Shown: positions 1-5,827, counted from the first letter of the stretch. The stretch: 5,827 bases of DNA from an uncultured Eggerthellaceae bacterium (GCA_934623455.1 CAKTVK010000121.1:1-5827), one strand, 5' to 3'. Translations and numbers: made by a program. Notes: generated from the letters alone by a model not told the origin.

Positions 1-13
1 TGGAAGTGTAGAT

Positions 14-58
14 GCTCGGTTTTCCCCTTTTTGCAAATCATGCTCCGAGCTGCAAAAA
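14..58. repeat. Overlapping inverted repeats, pseudoknot-like order
   Basis: Two inverted repeats interlock here. GCTCGG at 14-19 matches CCGAGC at 45-50, and TTTTTGCA at 28-35 matches TGCAAAAA at 51-58. The arm order (first, second, first, second) is that of an H-type pseudoknot if transcribed, although the two stems could simply be alternatives. The upstream gene lies outside the window, so this may be the end of a neighbouring transcription unit. The rest of 59-222 shows no gene, RNA gene or clear promoter. Confidence 0.35.
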
Positions 59-222
59 TTGTAGGTCTGAGGCGTTGTATATGACAAATACGGTTAATGA
101 AAAGAGGGCTTCAGTTTATGCATAGTACCTGATAGATAAAGACTTAGACCGCGAATGAACCGCTACAGGAAAAAAGATTGTATTATTTGACGAAGCGAGC
201 CTGCGAACAGTGCCCTTCGCGC

Positions 223-1203
223 TTACCAACCTTCCGTAAGCGTATGGGCATGCTCTATCAGATAATCAACAATAAACGACAGCACGGGATTATCGTTATT
301 GGGGTCAACCACGGCAAACGAGTCAATATAGCGCTTCTCATCGGTTAGCGATCGAATAACCGTGTGCTGTTTTACCAGGTCGGCAATAATGGGACGGTAT
401 TTTTTATCCACGCGCACCAATAAATGAATGGCGTCATGCGGCTCGGTGCCGTAGAACATGAACACGCTGTCCGTGGGAACGAGCGACACGTTCGGGTAAA
501 ACCCGACCTTTTGACATGCATCAACGAAATCCTGGCGGAAAATCTCGCCGCTACGGTTTGCCGGAAGGATAAAACGCTCGTTCGCCAGGTCCTTCAGCGT
601 AAGGTTTTCCTTGTTGGCAAGCACGGAATTGCGCGGGATGCCTACCACAAACTCGCCATGGAACTCCGGGATGAGCACGGCTAAAAAGTCATCAATCTGG
701 CGCGTGGGCTGTTGCATGTCCGTGGAAAGCAGCGTTTCAAACGCAATATCCACCTTGCCCGACGCCACCAGCTGCTGGGCATTCAGCCCGCTTGAATTCA
801 TGTTCACGTATTCAACGTGCAAGTCTGGAAAAGTGGCACGCGCTGCTTCGACCGCTTCGTTTAAGCCCACATACAGCGTGTTCACGTGAAGCATATCAAC
901 CACGCGAATGCGTGCCCCACCGGAAGAAGGAATAGCCGCAAGCTCGGAGAGCAGCGTCTTTTCCACGCCGACAATCTTGCTGGCATGCTTGAGTACCGTC
1001 TCGCCCGCCGCGGTCAAGCGCAAGGGGCGCGTCTCGTAGAAAAGCTTGCATCCCAACTGGTTCGCGAACAAGCTCATATGCCGGCTCAACGATGGCTGCG
1101 ACATGTTAAGGTCGCGGGCGGCCGACACAAAGCTGCCGTGGGAAACAAGAGAGATGAACTCCTTATAAAGCTCGGTATCCAAATGAGCCAACCCCCGCCC
1201 CAT
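223..1203 (-). CDS. LysR-type transcriptional regulator
   Basis: This is a full-length LysR-family DNA-binding regulator of 326 residues, a usual family length. Residues about 8-70 form the winged helix-turn-helix: a GSFVSAARDLNMSQPSLSRH segment matches the family recognition-helix pattern, followed by LGCKLF and the RLTAAGE turn. A linker helix follows, and residues about 95-300 form the two-lobed effector-binding domain, starting at RIRVVDMLHVN. The effector is not predictable. The ATG at 1203-1201 has only a weak ribosome site; a TTG at codon 8, just before DTELYKEF and preceded by a G-rich run, is an alternative start and would give a more typical N-terminus. The gene is divergent from the sulfur/isomerase operon across a 326 bp spacer with a LysR-like operator, so it most likely regulates that operon and itself. 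The family call is secure; the target is inferred from position. Confidence 0.95.
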   Translation of the reverse strand: MGRGLAHLDTELYKEFISLVSHGSFVSAARDLNMSQPSLSRHMSLFANQLGCKLFYETRPLRLTAAGETVLKHASKIVGVEKTLLSELAAIPSSGGARIRVVDMLHVNTLYVGLNEAVEAARATFPDLHVEYVNMNSSGLNAQQLVASGKVDIAFETLLSTDMQQPTRQIDDFLAVLIPEFHGEFVVGIPRNSVLANKENLTLKDLANERFILPANRSGEIFRQDFVDACQKVGFYPNVSLVPTDSVFMFYGTEPHDAIHLLVRVDKKYRPIIADLVKQHTVIRSLTDEKRYIDSFAVVDPNNDNPVLSFIVDYLIEHAHTLTEGW

Positions 1204-1333
1204 CGAAACTCAGCAATAACAACAATCAAGGTAAATGTAGCACTCTTAAGGATACTTCTTCATTGCTGCGGCGTGAAGAGCCTATGTTGCGCGAGTGATG
1301 GAAAAACACCACCAAAAGCGGCGAATCGCATCT

Positions 1334-1415
1334 GAATACCAAGAGCGTATAGCTGTATTCGAAAAGTGAATACAAGCATAAGCCCAGCGTATTGGCATAA
1401 CAGAGAATCGTATTT
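1334..1415. promoter_or_regulatory. Candidate LysR operator array
   Basis: The core is a perfect dyad, TGTATTC (1354-1360), a 7 bp spacer, then GAATACA (1368-1374). It satisfies the T-N11-A rule of LysR-type sites (T1358 to A1370). Related half-sites flank it: GAATAC at 1334, GTATTG at 1389 and GTATTT at 1410. The starts 1334-1355, 1368-1389 and 1389-1410 are each 21 bp apart, about two helical turns, so these sites lie on one DNA face. LysR tetramers typically bind a dyad near -65 and a weaker site near the -35 box. Here the dyad centre is about 63 bp upstream of the predicted start site and the weaker sites overlap the promoter. Binding by the adjacent regulator is inferred. Confidence 0.6.
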
Positions 1416-1420
1416 ATTAC
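1392..1420 (+). promoter_or_regulatory. Predicted sigma70-like promoter of the operon
   Basis: TTGGCA at 1392-1397 matches the -35 consensus at five of six positions. TATTAC at 1415-1420 follows after 17 bp and matches the -10 consensus at four of six. Transcription would begin near 1427, leaving a leader of about 100 nt before the ATG at 1530. The -35 overlaps a GTATTG half-site and the -10 starts at the end of a GTATTT half-site, as expected for a LysR-activated promoter. I saw no convincing riboswitch or attenuator in 1427-1529, and no clear promoter for the divergent regulator in 1204-1333. Confidence 0.45.
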
Positions 1421-1529
1421 ATACCGCACCGTCTCCGTACAATGTGAGCCAGCTCGAGCGCTGCAAAGAAGTATTCACGATTTTGTCGTAGGAAATGCGA
1501 GAGACCCCGCGTAAGGAAACAAACTTGCC

Positions 1530-3497
1530 ATGACTGGTCACATCAAGGAGCGACAACAGGAATTCGTTGACTTGTTTAACGAGCTTGACGATCCGGTCTT
1601 TCAATACGAGGTTCTTATGCAAATCGCAGGAGAACTTGAAGCGTATCCGCAGTCTTTTCGGGATGAAGCGCATTCCGTTGAAGGCTGCCAATCTAAGACC
1701 TGGATCCGTTGCGAAGCCATCGAAGGTGACTGCATCAAAATCCTTGTTGATAGCGAAGCGCTCATCGTTAAGGGGATGATCGGCGTTATCGCCCAAATCA
1801 TGGAAGGTGCTCCGCTGGAGGAAGCGGCAAGCGCTCCCATCGACTACATCGAGAAGACTTCACTCAAAGATCTCGTGACCTCTGATCGGCGCAATGGGAT
1901 AGCCAGCGCCGTAGAGACTATCCAAAAGCAGGCGAGGGAACTGCTTGAGAGAGAGAAAGGAACTGTCATGATTAGGAAAGGCATCGATGTAGAGCTTAAC
2001 GTGAAGCCGGTCTTTTTGGCCCTCTATCACAAAGCGTCCTACGAAGGCCCCTGCCGCTTCGGCGCAGGCGACGCGCTCAAGGTTGGCTTTGACCAGCATT
2101 TGAACCAGGAGCTTTACAAGGGCTTCGTAAAGAAATGCGAAGAGAACTTCCCCGAAGGCGTTAAAGTGGTCGATCCCGTTATGATCGAGCGCAGCGACGA
2201 CTGGGAATCTCCCGAGAGCTTCTTCGAGGAGATGCTGGGCGACCGCGAAAACGTTGACCTGTACTTTGTCAACCTGGGCCTGGGCCGCAGCGACCTTCTT
2301 CTTGAATTTGCAGCACGCTACGATGTGCCTATCGCACTTGACCCGGACCTGAACTTCATTTCCGGCACCGCAGCTGCTCTTTACAACCGTGGCGCTGAAG
2401 TGTACTGCCACTTCACCTGGAACGACATGCGCACCCAGATGCGCGCCCTGCGTGCTCGCAAGGCCATCAAGAAGATGCGCGTGCTGACCCTTCCCCGTTT
2501 CAACTCCACCACCGCCCTGGCCGGTGCGGACTCCTTCAACAACCTGGAGGAGATCACCAGCAAGTTCGGCACGATTTTCCGCCCCCGCAACCTGCACGAG
2601 TTCCTTGACCAAATGACCCCCGCCACCGAAGGCGGCAATCCCACGACTCCCGGCCGCATCACGCTTGACCTGGACGAAAACGACATGAAGGAAGTCGATG
2701 AGATTGCCGAGCAGCTTATGGGCCATGCATGCGTCGTTGACGTCAAGTCCGAGTACGTCAAGAGCACCATCAGCGCATATGTACTGGCCAAGAAGTGGCT
2801 CAATGCCCTTGAGTGCAACGCTTTCGTGGCGCCCTGCCCCGACGCTTGCTCTACACGCCGCTTGCATGAGCTTAACTTCACGTTCTGCATGACGCATTCC
2901 CTGCTGATCAGCCAGGGCATTCCGTCTGCCTGCGAGTACGACATTGCCGCCGCTGTTTCCATGATGCCGCTTATGGTGCTTTCCAACAGCTCCGCCTTTA
3001 TGGGCAACACCGCCGCTATCCCCCTGGTAGACGGCAAGCTGCAGACCGCAGCCCTGCCCACGCTTGATACGTCGCAAATCGACGCGCTGGAAGACAAGAG
3101 CAACCTGTACTTCAGCCAGCATTCCACCGCAACCTTGAAGATGTGCGGCTTCAACCAGCCCACCAAGGAATACGGCCTGCGTCACTTCGCCTTCGAGAAG
3201 GGCTTTGGCGCCATCGTTCGCTACGACTATGCGCAAGATGCCGGCACCCCCGTTACGCTGTGCCGCTTCTCGGGCGACGGTAAGTCGATGTTTGTTGGCA
3301 AGGGCACCATCGTTGCAGGTGGCGGCTTTGATCGCAACAACTGCCACGGCAACATCATCTACCGCGTGGCCGACAACATGGACTTCGCCAACAAGCAGAA
3401 GTGCTTTGGTAACCACGTGCCGCTGGTTTACGGCGACTACGTGAAGGAACTGGTCATGATGGGCGAGGCCATGGGTCTTGAGGTTGTCACCGCATAA
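1530..3497 (+). CDS. SufE domain fused to a fucose-isomerase-like domain
   Basis: A 655-residue two-domain protein, probably cytoplasmic (no signal peptide or membrane segment). Residues about 5-140 form a complete SufE domain: VEGCQSKTW holds the expected persulfide-accepting cysteine, C53; DSEALIVKGM and SDRRNGI match later SufE signatures. SufE proteins take sulfur from a SufS/CsdA-type cysteine desulfurase and pass it on. Residues 147-655 resemble the L-fucose/L-arabinose isomerase superfamily: an EGPCRFG motif (172-178), a Rossmann-like VDLYFVNLGLG stretch, NLHEFLDQ, a cysteine-rich PCPDACSTRRL segment, SACEYD with E469, MGNT with N493, and GNHVPLVYGD with H629. E469, N493 and H629 align with the E. 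coli FucI metal ligands Glu337, Asp361 and His528, with Asn replacing Asp. The start is supported by AAGGA at 1513-1517. A strong internal start exists at 1968. Domain assignments are good; the reaction is unknown. Confidence 0.9.
   Translation: MTGHIKERQQEFVDLFNELDDPVFQYEVLMQIAGELEAYPQSFRDEAHSVEGCQSKTWIRCEAIEGDCIKILVDSEALIVKGMIGVIAQIMEGAPLEEAASAPIDYIEKTSLKDLVTSDRRNGIASAVETIQKQARELLEREKGTVMIRKGIDVELNVKPVFLALYHKASYEGPCRFGAGDALKVGFDQHLNQELYKGFVKKCEENFPEGVKVVDPVMIERSDDWESPESFFEEMLGDRENVDLYFVNLGLGRSDLLLEFAARYDVPIALDPDLNFISGTAAALYNRGAEVYCHFTWNDMRTQMRALRARKAIKKMRVLTLPRFNSTTALAGADSFNNLEEITSKFGTIFRPRNLHEFLDQMTPATEGGNPTTPGRITLDLDENDMKEVDEIAEQLMGHACVVDVKSEYVKSTISAYVLAKKWLNALECNAFVAPCPDACSTRRLHELNFTFCMTHSLLISQGIPSACEYDIAAAVSMMPLMVLSNSSAFMGNTAAIPLVDGKLQTAALPTLDTSQIDALEDKSNLYFSQHSTATLKMCGFNQPTKEYGLRHFAFEKGFGAIVRYDYAQDAGTPVTLCRFSGDGKSMFVGKGTIVAGGGFDRNNCHGNIIYRVADNMDFANKQKCFGNHVPLVYGDYVKELVMMGEAMGLEVVTA
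1954..1970 (+). promoter_or_regulatory. Internal ribosome site and start at domain junction
   Basis: A purine run ending in AGAAAGGA (1954-1961) lies 6 nt before an in-frame ATG at 1968-1970, codon 147. This is a better Shine-Dalgarno than the one at the annotated start. The ATG falls at the boundary between SufE and isomerase-like domains, and a product starting there (509 residues) would begin close to where the stand-alone paralogue at 3963 begins. Either the gene makes both a fusion and a free isomerase-like protein, or it is a fusion of two formerly separate genes that kept the old start signal. Confidence 0.5.
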
Positions 3498-3561
3498 TCG
3501 GCAGACCGGCTCAAACCACCGAAACGCATAAAGCGCAAGAGAGAAGCAAGAGGGGGCATCT

Positions 3562-3966
3562 ATGGCGCAGACGCTGAAAGAACAGCTCTTGGCGTCTGCG
3601 CGAGCAGCCGCCAAGGCAGCCGCCGGGATGCGCAACGCGCAATCCAGCGAGGAGCTTCACCAGCACTTACGGGACTACGTATACGCGAAATACCTGCTTG
3701 ACGCGTCCGACGAAGACGACATTGACGAGCTGACCGCATTAAGCATTGCACGAGCCCTGAAGCTGGACAAAGACTTGATGAAAGAAGTGGATAACGCCGC
3801 TGAATGCACTGGTTCCACCTCTGCCATGCGTAAAAAAGTACTTTTAATCATGTCGCTGCAAAAAAGCGTGGGGGTAGAGCTCACGCCTTCCGCAACTGCC
3901 CAGGCTTCCACGCTTAAAGCGTTAGCAGAACTGATTTTCACCGAACTGAAAGGTAATGAAAAATGA
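3562..3966 (+). CDS. Small acidic protein, carrier-protein-like C-terminus
   Basis: A 134-residue soluble protein that I do not recognise as a named family. The N-terminus (1-25) is an Ala/Lys-rich helix; residues 47-57 form an acidic patch (DASDEDDIDEL). Residues 91-128 follow the pattern of acyl carrier protein helices II to IV: VLLIMSLQ in place of VELVMALE, then VGVEL, then a Thr-started helix TLKALAELIF. The serine that carries phosphopantetheine in true carrier proteins would fall at M89 in this alignment, with no DSL motif, although S85 and S87 are close by. If the similarity is real, it is a non-acylated, scaffold-like relative. AGGGGG at 3551-3556, 5 nt before the ATG, is a strong ribosome site. 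The stop overlaps the next start as ATGA, so the two proteins are probably made together. There is a gap of 64 nt after the fusion gene. The coding call is firm; the carrier resemblance is tentative. Confidence 0.8.
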   Translation: MAQTLKEQLLASARAAAKAAAGMRNAQSSEELHQHLRDYVYAKYLLDASDEDDIDELTALSIARALKLDKDLMKEVDNAAECTGSTSAMRKKVLLIMSLQKSVGVELTPSATAQASTLKALAELIFTELKGNEK

Positions 3967-5555
3967 GACTTCCCAACGAATTCCAACTAAGGCAGAACCG
4001 CGACGTTGTTCTGAACGTTCGCCCCATTGAAATCGGCCTGTACCATGACTACGTGTTTGAGGGTCCGTGCCGCTTTGGTCGCGGCGACGAGCTCACGCGC
4101 GAACACGACATGATGGTCATTGAAATGAAGAGCAAGGCCGACGAGCAAATGCTGCGCGATGAGTTCGGCAGCATTCCCGGCGTGAACATCATGGACACTA
4201 TCGTGGTGCGCCGCGACGAGACGTTCCCGTTGAACAACGAAATGCTTGAGGCCATGGCAAAGGACCACGACCAGGTTGACCTCTACATCTTCAACTTTAC
4301 CGTATTCGGCGCTGACCTGGCCATTGCCTTTGCGCAGAAATACGGCAAACCGTCCATGATTCTGCCCACGCCGAACAACGACGCGCACATGTCTGCCGCT
4401 TTCCGCGCACGCAACCTTGAGATGCACAGCCCCGCCACGCTTGACGACGCACGCAAGACGCTTGTTGCCCTGCGTGCCCGCAAGGTCATGGCCAACACGC
4501 GCGCCATGGTTGTTGTGCGCAATAACTCCGTGCACCCCGTAACGAACTACGACTCGTTCCTGGATCACTACCAGGTCACCCAGACCCTGGGCACCACCTT
4601 CACTTACTACAACCTGCATGAATTCCTGGATCAGCTGCACGTTGTGCCTGGTGACACGAACCCCACGCTGCCGGGACGTATGGCCGACAACATCACCCCC
4701 GAGGAAATGAAGACCATCGAGACCATGACCGACGAGTTCATGGAGAGCGCCGAGCTGTGCGACATGGATAAGGAATCCATCATTCCGTCCATGCGCGTGC
4801 ACTACTTGGCAAACAAGCTTATGAAGAAACTTGACTGCAACGCGTTTGCGGCTCCTTGCCCCGACATGTGCGCCACCAGGCGCCTGAACCAAGAGAAGGC
4901 AACGTTCTGCCTGAACCACGTACTGAACAACGAGTGCGGCGTGTGCTCCGCTTGCGAGCAAGACGTTTCCGCATTGCTGTCCATGGTTGCGTTGTCCGCC
5001 GTTTCCAACACCCCGCCGTACATGGGCAACACCGTGCCGGTCAAGTTGGACGAAAACGATGAGCTGCGCATCAAGACGCGCGTTATGTTCCGTCCCTACG
5101 CCTGCGACGAAGAGACTCCGCATCTGGCCGAGCAGTACGAGCACATGGAAAAAGGCGGCATCTTCTCCATTTACCACGCCGTACCGAGCCGCCGCTTCAA
5201 GGGCTTCGACGAAGAAGTTGAGCCCTATGCCGTGCGTCCGTTTGCCATGGACGGCCGCTGGGGCGCTACCGTGCGCTACGACTTCAAACGCGACATTGGC
5301 CAGGCCATCACGCTTGCAAAGTTCGACCCGACCTGCACTAAGATCCTATTTGCCCGCGGTACCATTGTTGGCGGCATCGGCACCCAGGACGAGAACTGCA
5401 GCGAAGGCGTGTTCTTCGGCGTGAGCGACGGTCGCGCGTTCCGCGAGGCCACCATGTGGACCGGCAACCACACCGCACTGGTTTACGGCGACGTTTTTGA
5501 CGAGATGGTGCTGTTTGCCAAGAGCGTTGGTCTGGAGCCCATCGCCATCGCGTAA
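3963..5555 (+). CDS. Fucose-isomerase-like protein, paralogue without SufE
   Basis: A 530-residue cytoplasmic protein paralogous along its whole length to residues 147-655 of the fusion protein. Shared landmarks in order: LNVRP near the start, EGPCRFG (33-39), VDLYIFNF, LRARK (170-174), NLHEFLDQ (217-224), DCNAFAAPCPDMCATRRL (291-308), SACEQD with E332, MGNT with N356, RGTIVGG, and GNHTALVYGD with H503. E332 and N356 are 24 residues apart, exactly the Glu337-Asp361 spacing in E. coli FucI, but with Asn for Asp. All seven cysteines conserved in the paralogue are present (C36, 292, 299, 303, 316, 331, 479), and C325/C328 add a CxxCxxC run just before the catalytic-type Glu. The ATG overlaps the upstream stop (ATGA), with AAAGG at 3949-3953 as ribosome site. 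It could form a hetero-oligomer with the fusion. Substrate unknown; simple sugar isomerase activity is possible but not favoured. Confidence 0.9.
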   Translation: MRLPNEFQLRQNRDVVLNVRPIEIGLYHDYVFEGPCRFGRGDELTREHDMMVIEMKSKADEQMLRDEFGSIPGVNIMDTIVVRRDETFPLNNEMLEAMAKDHDQVDLYIFNFTVFGADLAIAFAQKYGKPSMILPTPNNDAHMSAAFRARNLEMHSPATLDDARKTLVALRARKVMANTRAMVVVRNNSVHPVTNYDSFLDHYQVTQTLGTTFTYYNLHEFLDQLHVVPGDTNPTLPGRMADNITPEEMKTIETMTDEFMESAELCDMDKESIIPSMRVHYLANKLMKKLDCNAFAAPCPDMCATRRLNQEKATFCLNHVLNNECGVCSACEQDVSALLSMVALSAVSNTPPYMGNTVPVKLDENDELRIKTRVMFRPYACDEETPHLAEQYEHMEKGGIFSIYHAVPSRRFKGFDEEVEPYAVRPFAMDGRWGATVRYDFKRDIGQAITLAKFDPTCTKILFARGTIVGGIGTQDENCSEGVFFGVSDGRAFREATMWTGNHTALVYGDVFDEMVLFAKSVGLEPIAIA

Positions 5556-5572
5556 TGATGTTATCCCCCGGA

Positions 5573-5604
5573 ACGCTCTTGCAGGCATGCGCTTGCAAGA
5601 GTGT
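5573..5604 (+). terminator. Strong hairpin after the operon, no U-tract
   Basis: ACGCTCTTGCA (5573-5583) pairs with TGCAAGAGTGT (5594-5604), with one G-U pair. The stem continues inward through G-U, G-C and C-G pairs to an ATGC tetraloop, giving about 14 pairs. It lies 18 nt past the stop codon at 5555, where an intrinsic terminator would sit, but CCTTCC follows rather than a T-run. It may be a U-less terminator or a 3'-end stabilising structure. Confidence 0.45.
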
Positions 5605-5617
5605 CCTTCCACAGTAG

Positions 5618-5647
5618 GCGCGCGTTGCTGGACGTAGCAGCGCGCGC
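5618..5647 (+). repeat. Second GC-rich hairpin in the spacer
   Basis: GCGCGCGTTGCT (5618-5629) pairs with AGCAGCGCGCGC (5636-5647) over 12 bp with a single G-U pair and a 6 nt loop (GGACGT). It lies 13 nt after the first hairpin and directly abuts the third. The role is unknown. Confidence 0.55.
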
Positions 5648-5687
5648 GGGCTCGGAGTCCATATGCCTCCCCCAGCACTCCGAGCCC
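5648..5687 (+). repeat. Third perfect hairpin in the spacer
   Basis: GGGCTCGGAGT (5648-5658) and ACTCCGAGCCC (5677-5687) are perfectly complementary over 11 bp, with an 18 nt loop that contains a CCTCCCCC run. Its first base follows the last base of the second hairpin, so the two stems could stack. It is followed by ACCCCTTCCCCCC, not a T-run. It could end transcription or act in the leader of the downstream SufE-like gene. Confidence 0.55.
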
Positions 5688-5746
5688 ACCCCTTCCCCCC
5701 GTGCTAACGAAGGTAAGATTTCCCCTGATGAGAAAGGCAGCATGCT

Positions 5747-5827
5747 GTGAAAACAATCAAACAGGTGCAATCTGAACTCATCGACGAAATCAACGCTACA
5801 GGCGATATTTTGTTCCAATACACGTAC
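5747..5827 (+). CDS. SufE-like protein, N-terminus only (cut by window end)
   Basis: Twenty-seven residues are visible from a GTG start; an in-frame TGA at 5729-5731 and the lack of another start codon between them fix this choice. AGAAAGG (5731-5737) is a good ribosome site 9 nt upstream. The peptide aligns without gaps to the start of the SufE domain at 1530: from IKQVQSELID to FQY, 10 of 24 residues are identical to IKERQQEFVD to FQY. SufE function is inferred from that similarity. The catalytic cysteine region lies beyond the window, and whether this is a stand-alone SufE or another SufE-isomerase fusion cannot be seen. It is separated from the operon by 191 nt with three hairpins and may have its own promoter, though no clear one is visible. 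Confidence 0.65.
   Translation, partial: MKTIKQVQSELIDEINATGDILFQYTY

Noticed and set aside
190..222. Possible terminator for the LysR gene
   Set aside because: Only 5-6 bp pairings (for example GCGAA with TTCGC on the minus strand), with the T-run some 25 nt away; too weak to call.
1226..1429. Short minus-strand frame of 67 codons in the divergent control region
   Set aside because: No ribosome site or family resemblance, and it covers the predicted promoter and operator.
1427..1529. Riboswitch in the roughly 100 nt leader
   Set aside because: It contains a short GCTCGAGC palindrome and a 4 bp ACGA/TCGT pairing but no known riboswitch core or expression platform.
1860..3635. Long open frame of 591 codons on the minus strand opposite the fusion gene
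   Set aside because: It has no recognisable domain, a composition rich in Val, Ala, Gly and His typical of the reverse complement of a codon-biased gene, and it opposes a clearly conserved protein.
3987..5177. Open frame of 396 codons on the minus strand opposite the second isomerase-like gene
   Set aside because: Same explanation: a mirror of codon bias, with Val/His-rich sequence and no family signature.
1968..5555. Ordinary L-fucose or L-arabinose isomerase operon
   Set aside because: The SufE fusion, shared cysteines, Asn at the metal position and lack of kinase, aldolase or transporter genes argue against assigning fucI or araA; only the fold resemblance is kept.
1..5827. CRISPR array, tRNA, rRNA or insertion sequence
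   Set aside because: No regularly spaced direct repeats, no tRNA or rRNA core motifs, and no transposase or terminal inverted repeats seen.

Overview
The window is about 5.8 kb of bacterial DNA with a moderately GC-rich coding part, Shine-Dalgarno starts and compact gene spacing. I cannot name the species. The gene content and codon style would suit an anaerobic actinobacterium of the Coriobacteriia type, but that is a weak inference from general resemblance and no marker gene is present.

Layout, left to right. (1) 1-222 is AT-richer non-coding DNA with overlapping inverted repeats at 14-58. (2) 223-1203, minus strand, encodes a complete LysR-type regulator. (3) 1204-1529 is the divergent control region. 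It holds a 7+7 bp dyad that fits the LysR T-N11-A rule, extra half-sites spaced 21 bp apart, and a plausible sigma70-like promoter placed so that the dyad sits near -63. (4) 1530-3497 encodes a fusion of a complete SufE sulfur-acceptor domain and a domain resembling the L-fucose isomerase superfamily. A strong internal ribosome site and ATG lie exactly at the domain junction. (5) 3562-3966 encodes a small acidic protein whose C-terminal half looks like an acyl carrier protein without the phosphopantetheine serine. (6) 3963-5555, overlapping by ATGA, encodes a second isomerase-like protein paralogous to the C-terminal part of the fusion. (7) 5556-5746 carries three strong consecutive hairpins. 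(8) 5747-5827 is the start of another SufE-like protein, cut by the window edge.

Taken together, 1530-5555 looks like one operon, probably controlled by the divergent LysR protein. The unusual point is the pairing of SufE, which receives persulfide sulfur from a cysteine desulfurase, with two sugar-isomerase-fold proteins. These share seven aligned cysteines and have Asn at the position matching a metal-binding Asp of E. coli FucI. No sugar kinase, aldolase or transporter is visible. I infer a sulfur-transfer or metallocluster-dependent system rather than ordinary fucose or arabinose catabolism, but substrate and product cannot be read from the sequence.
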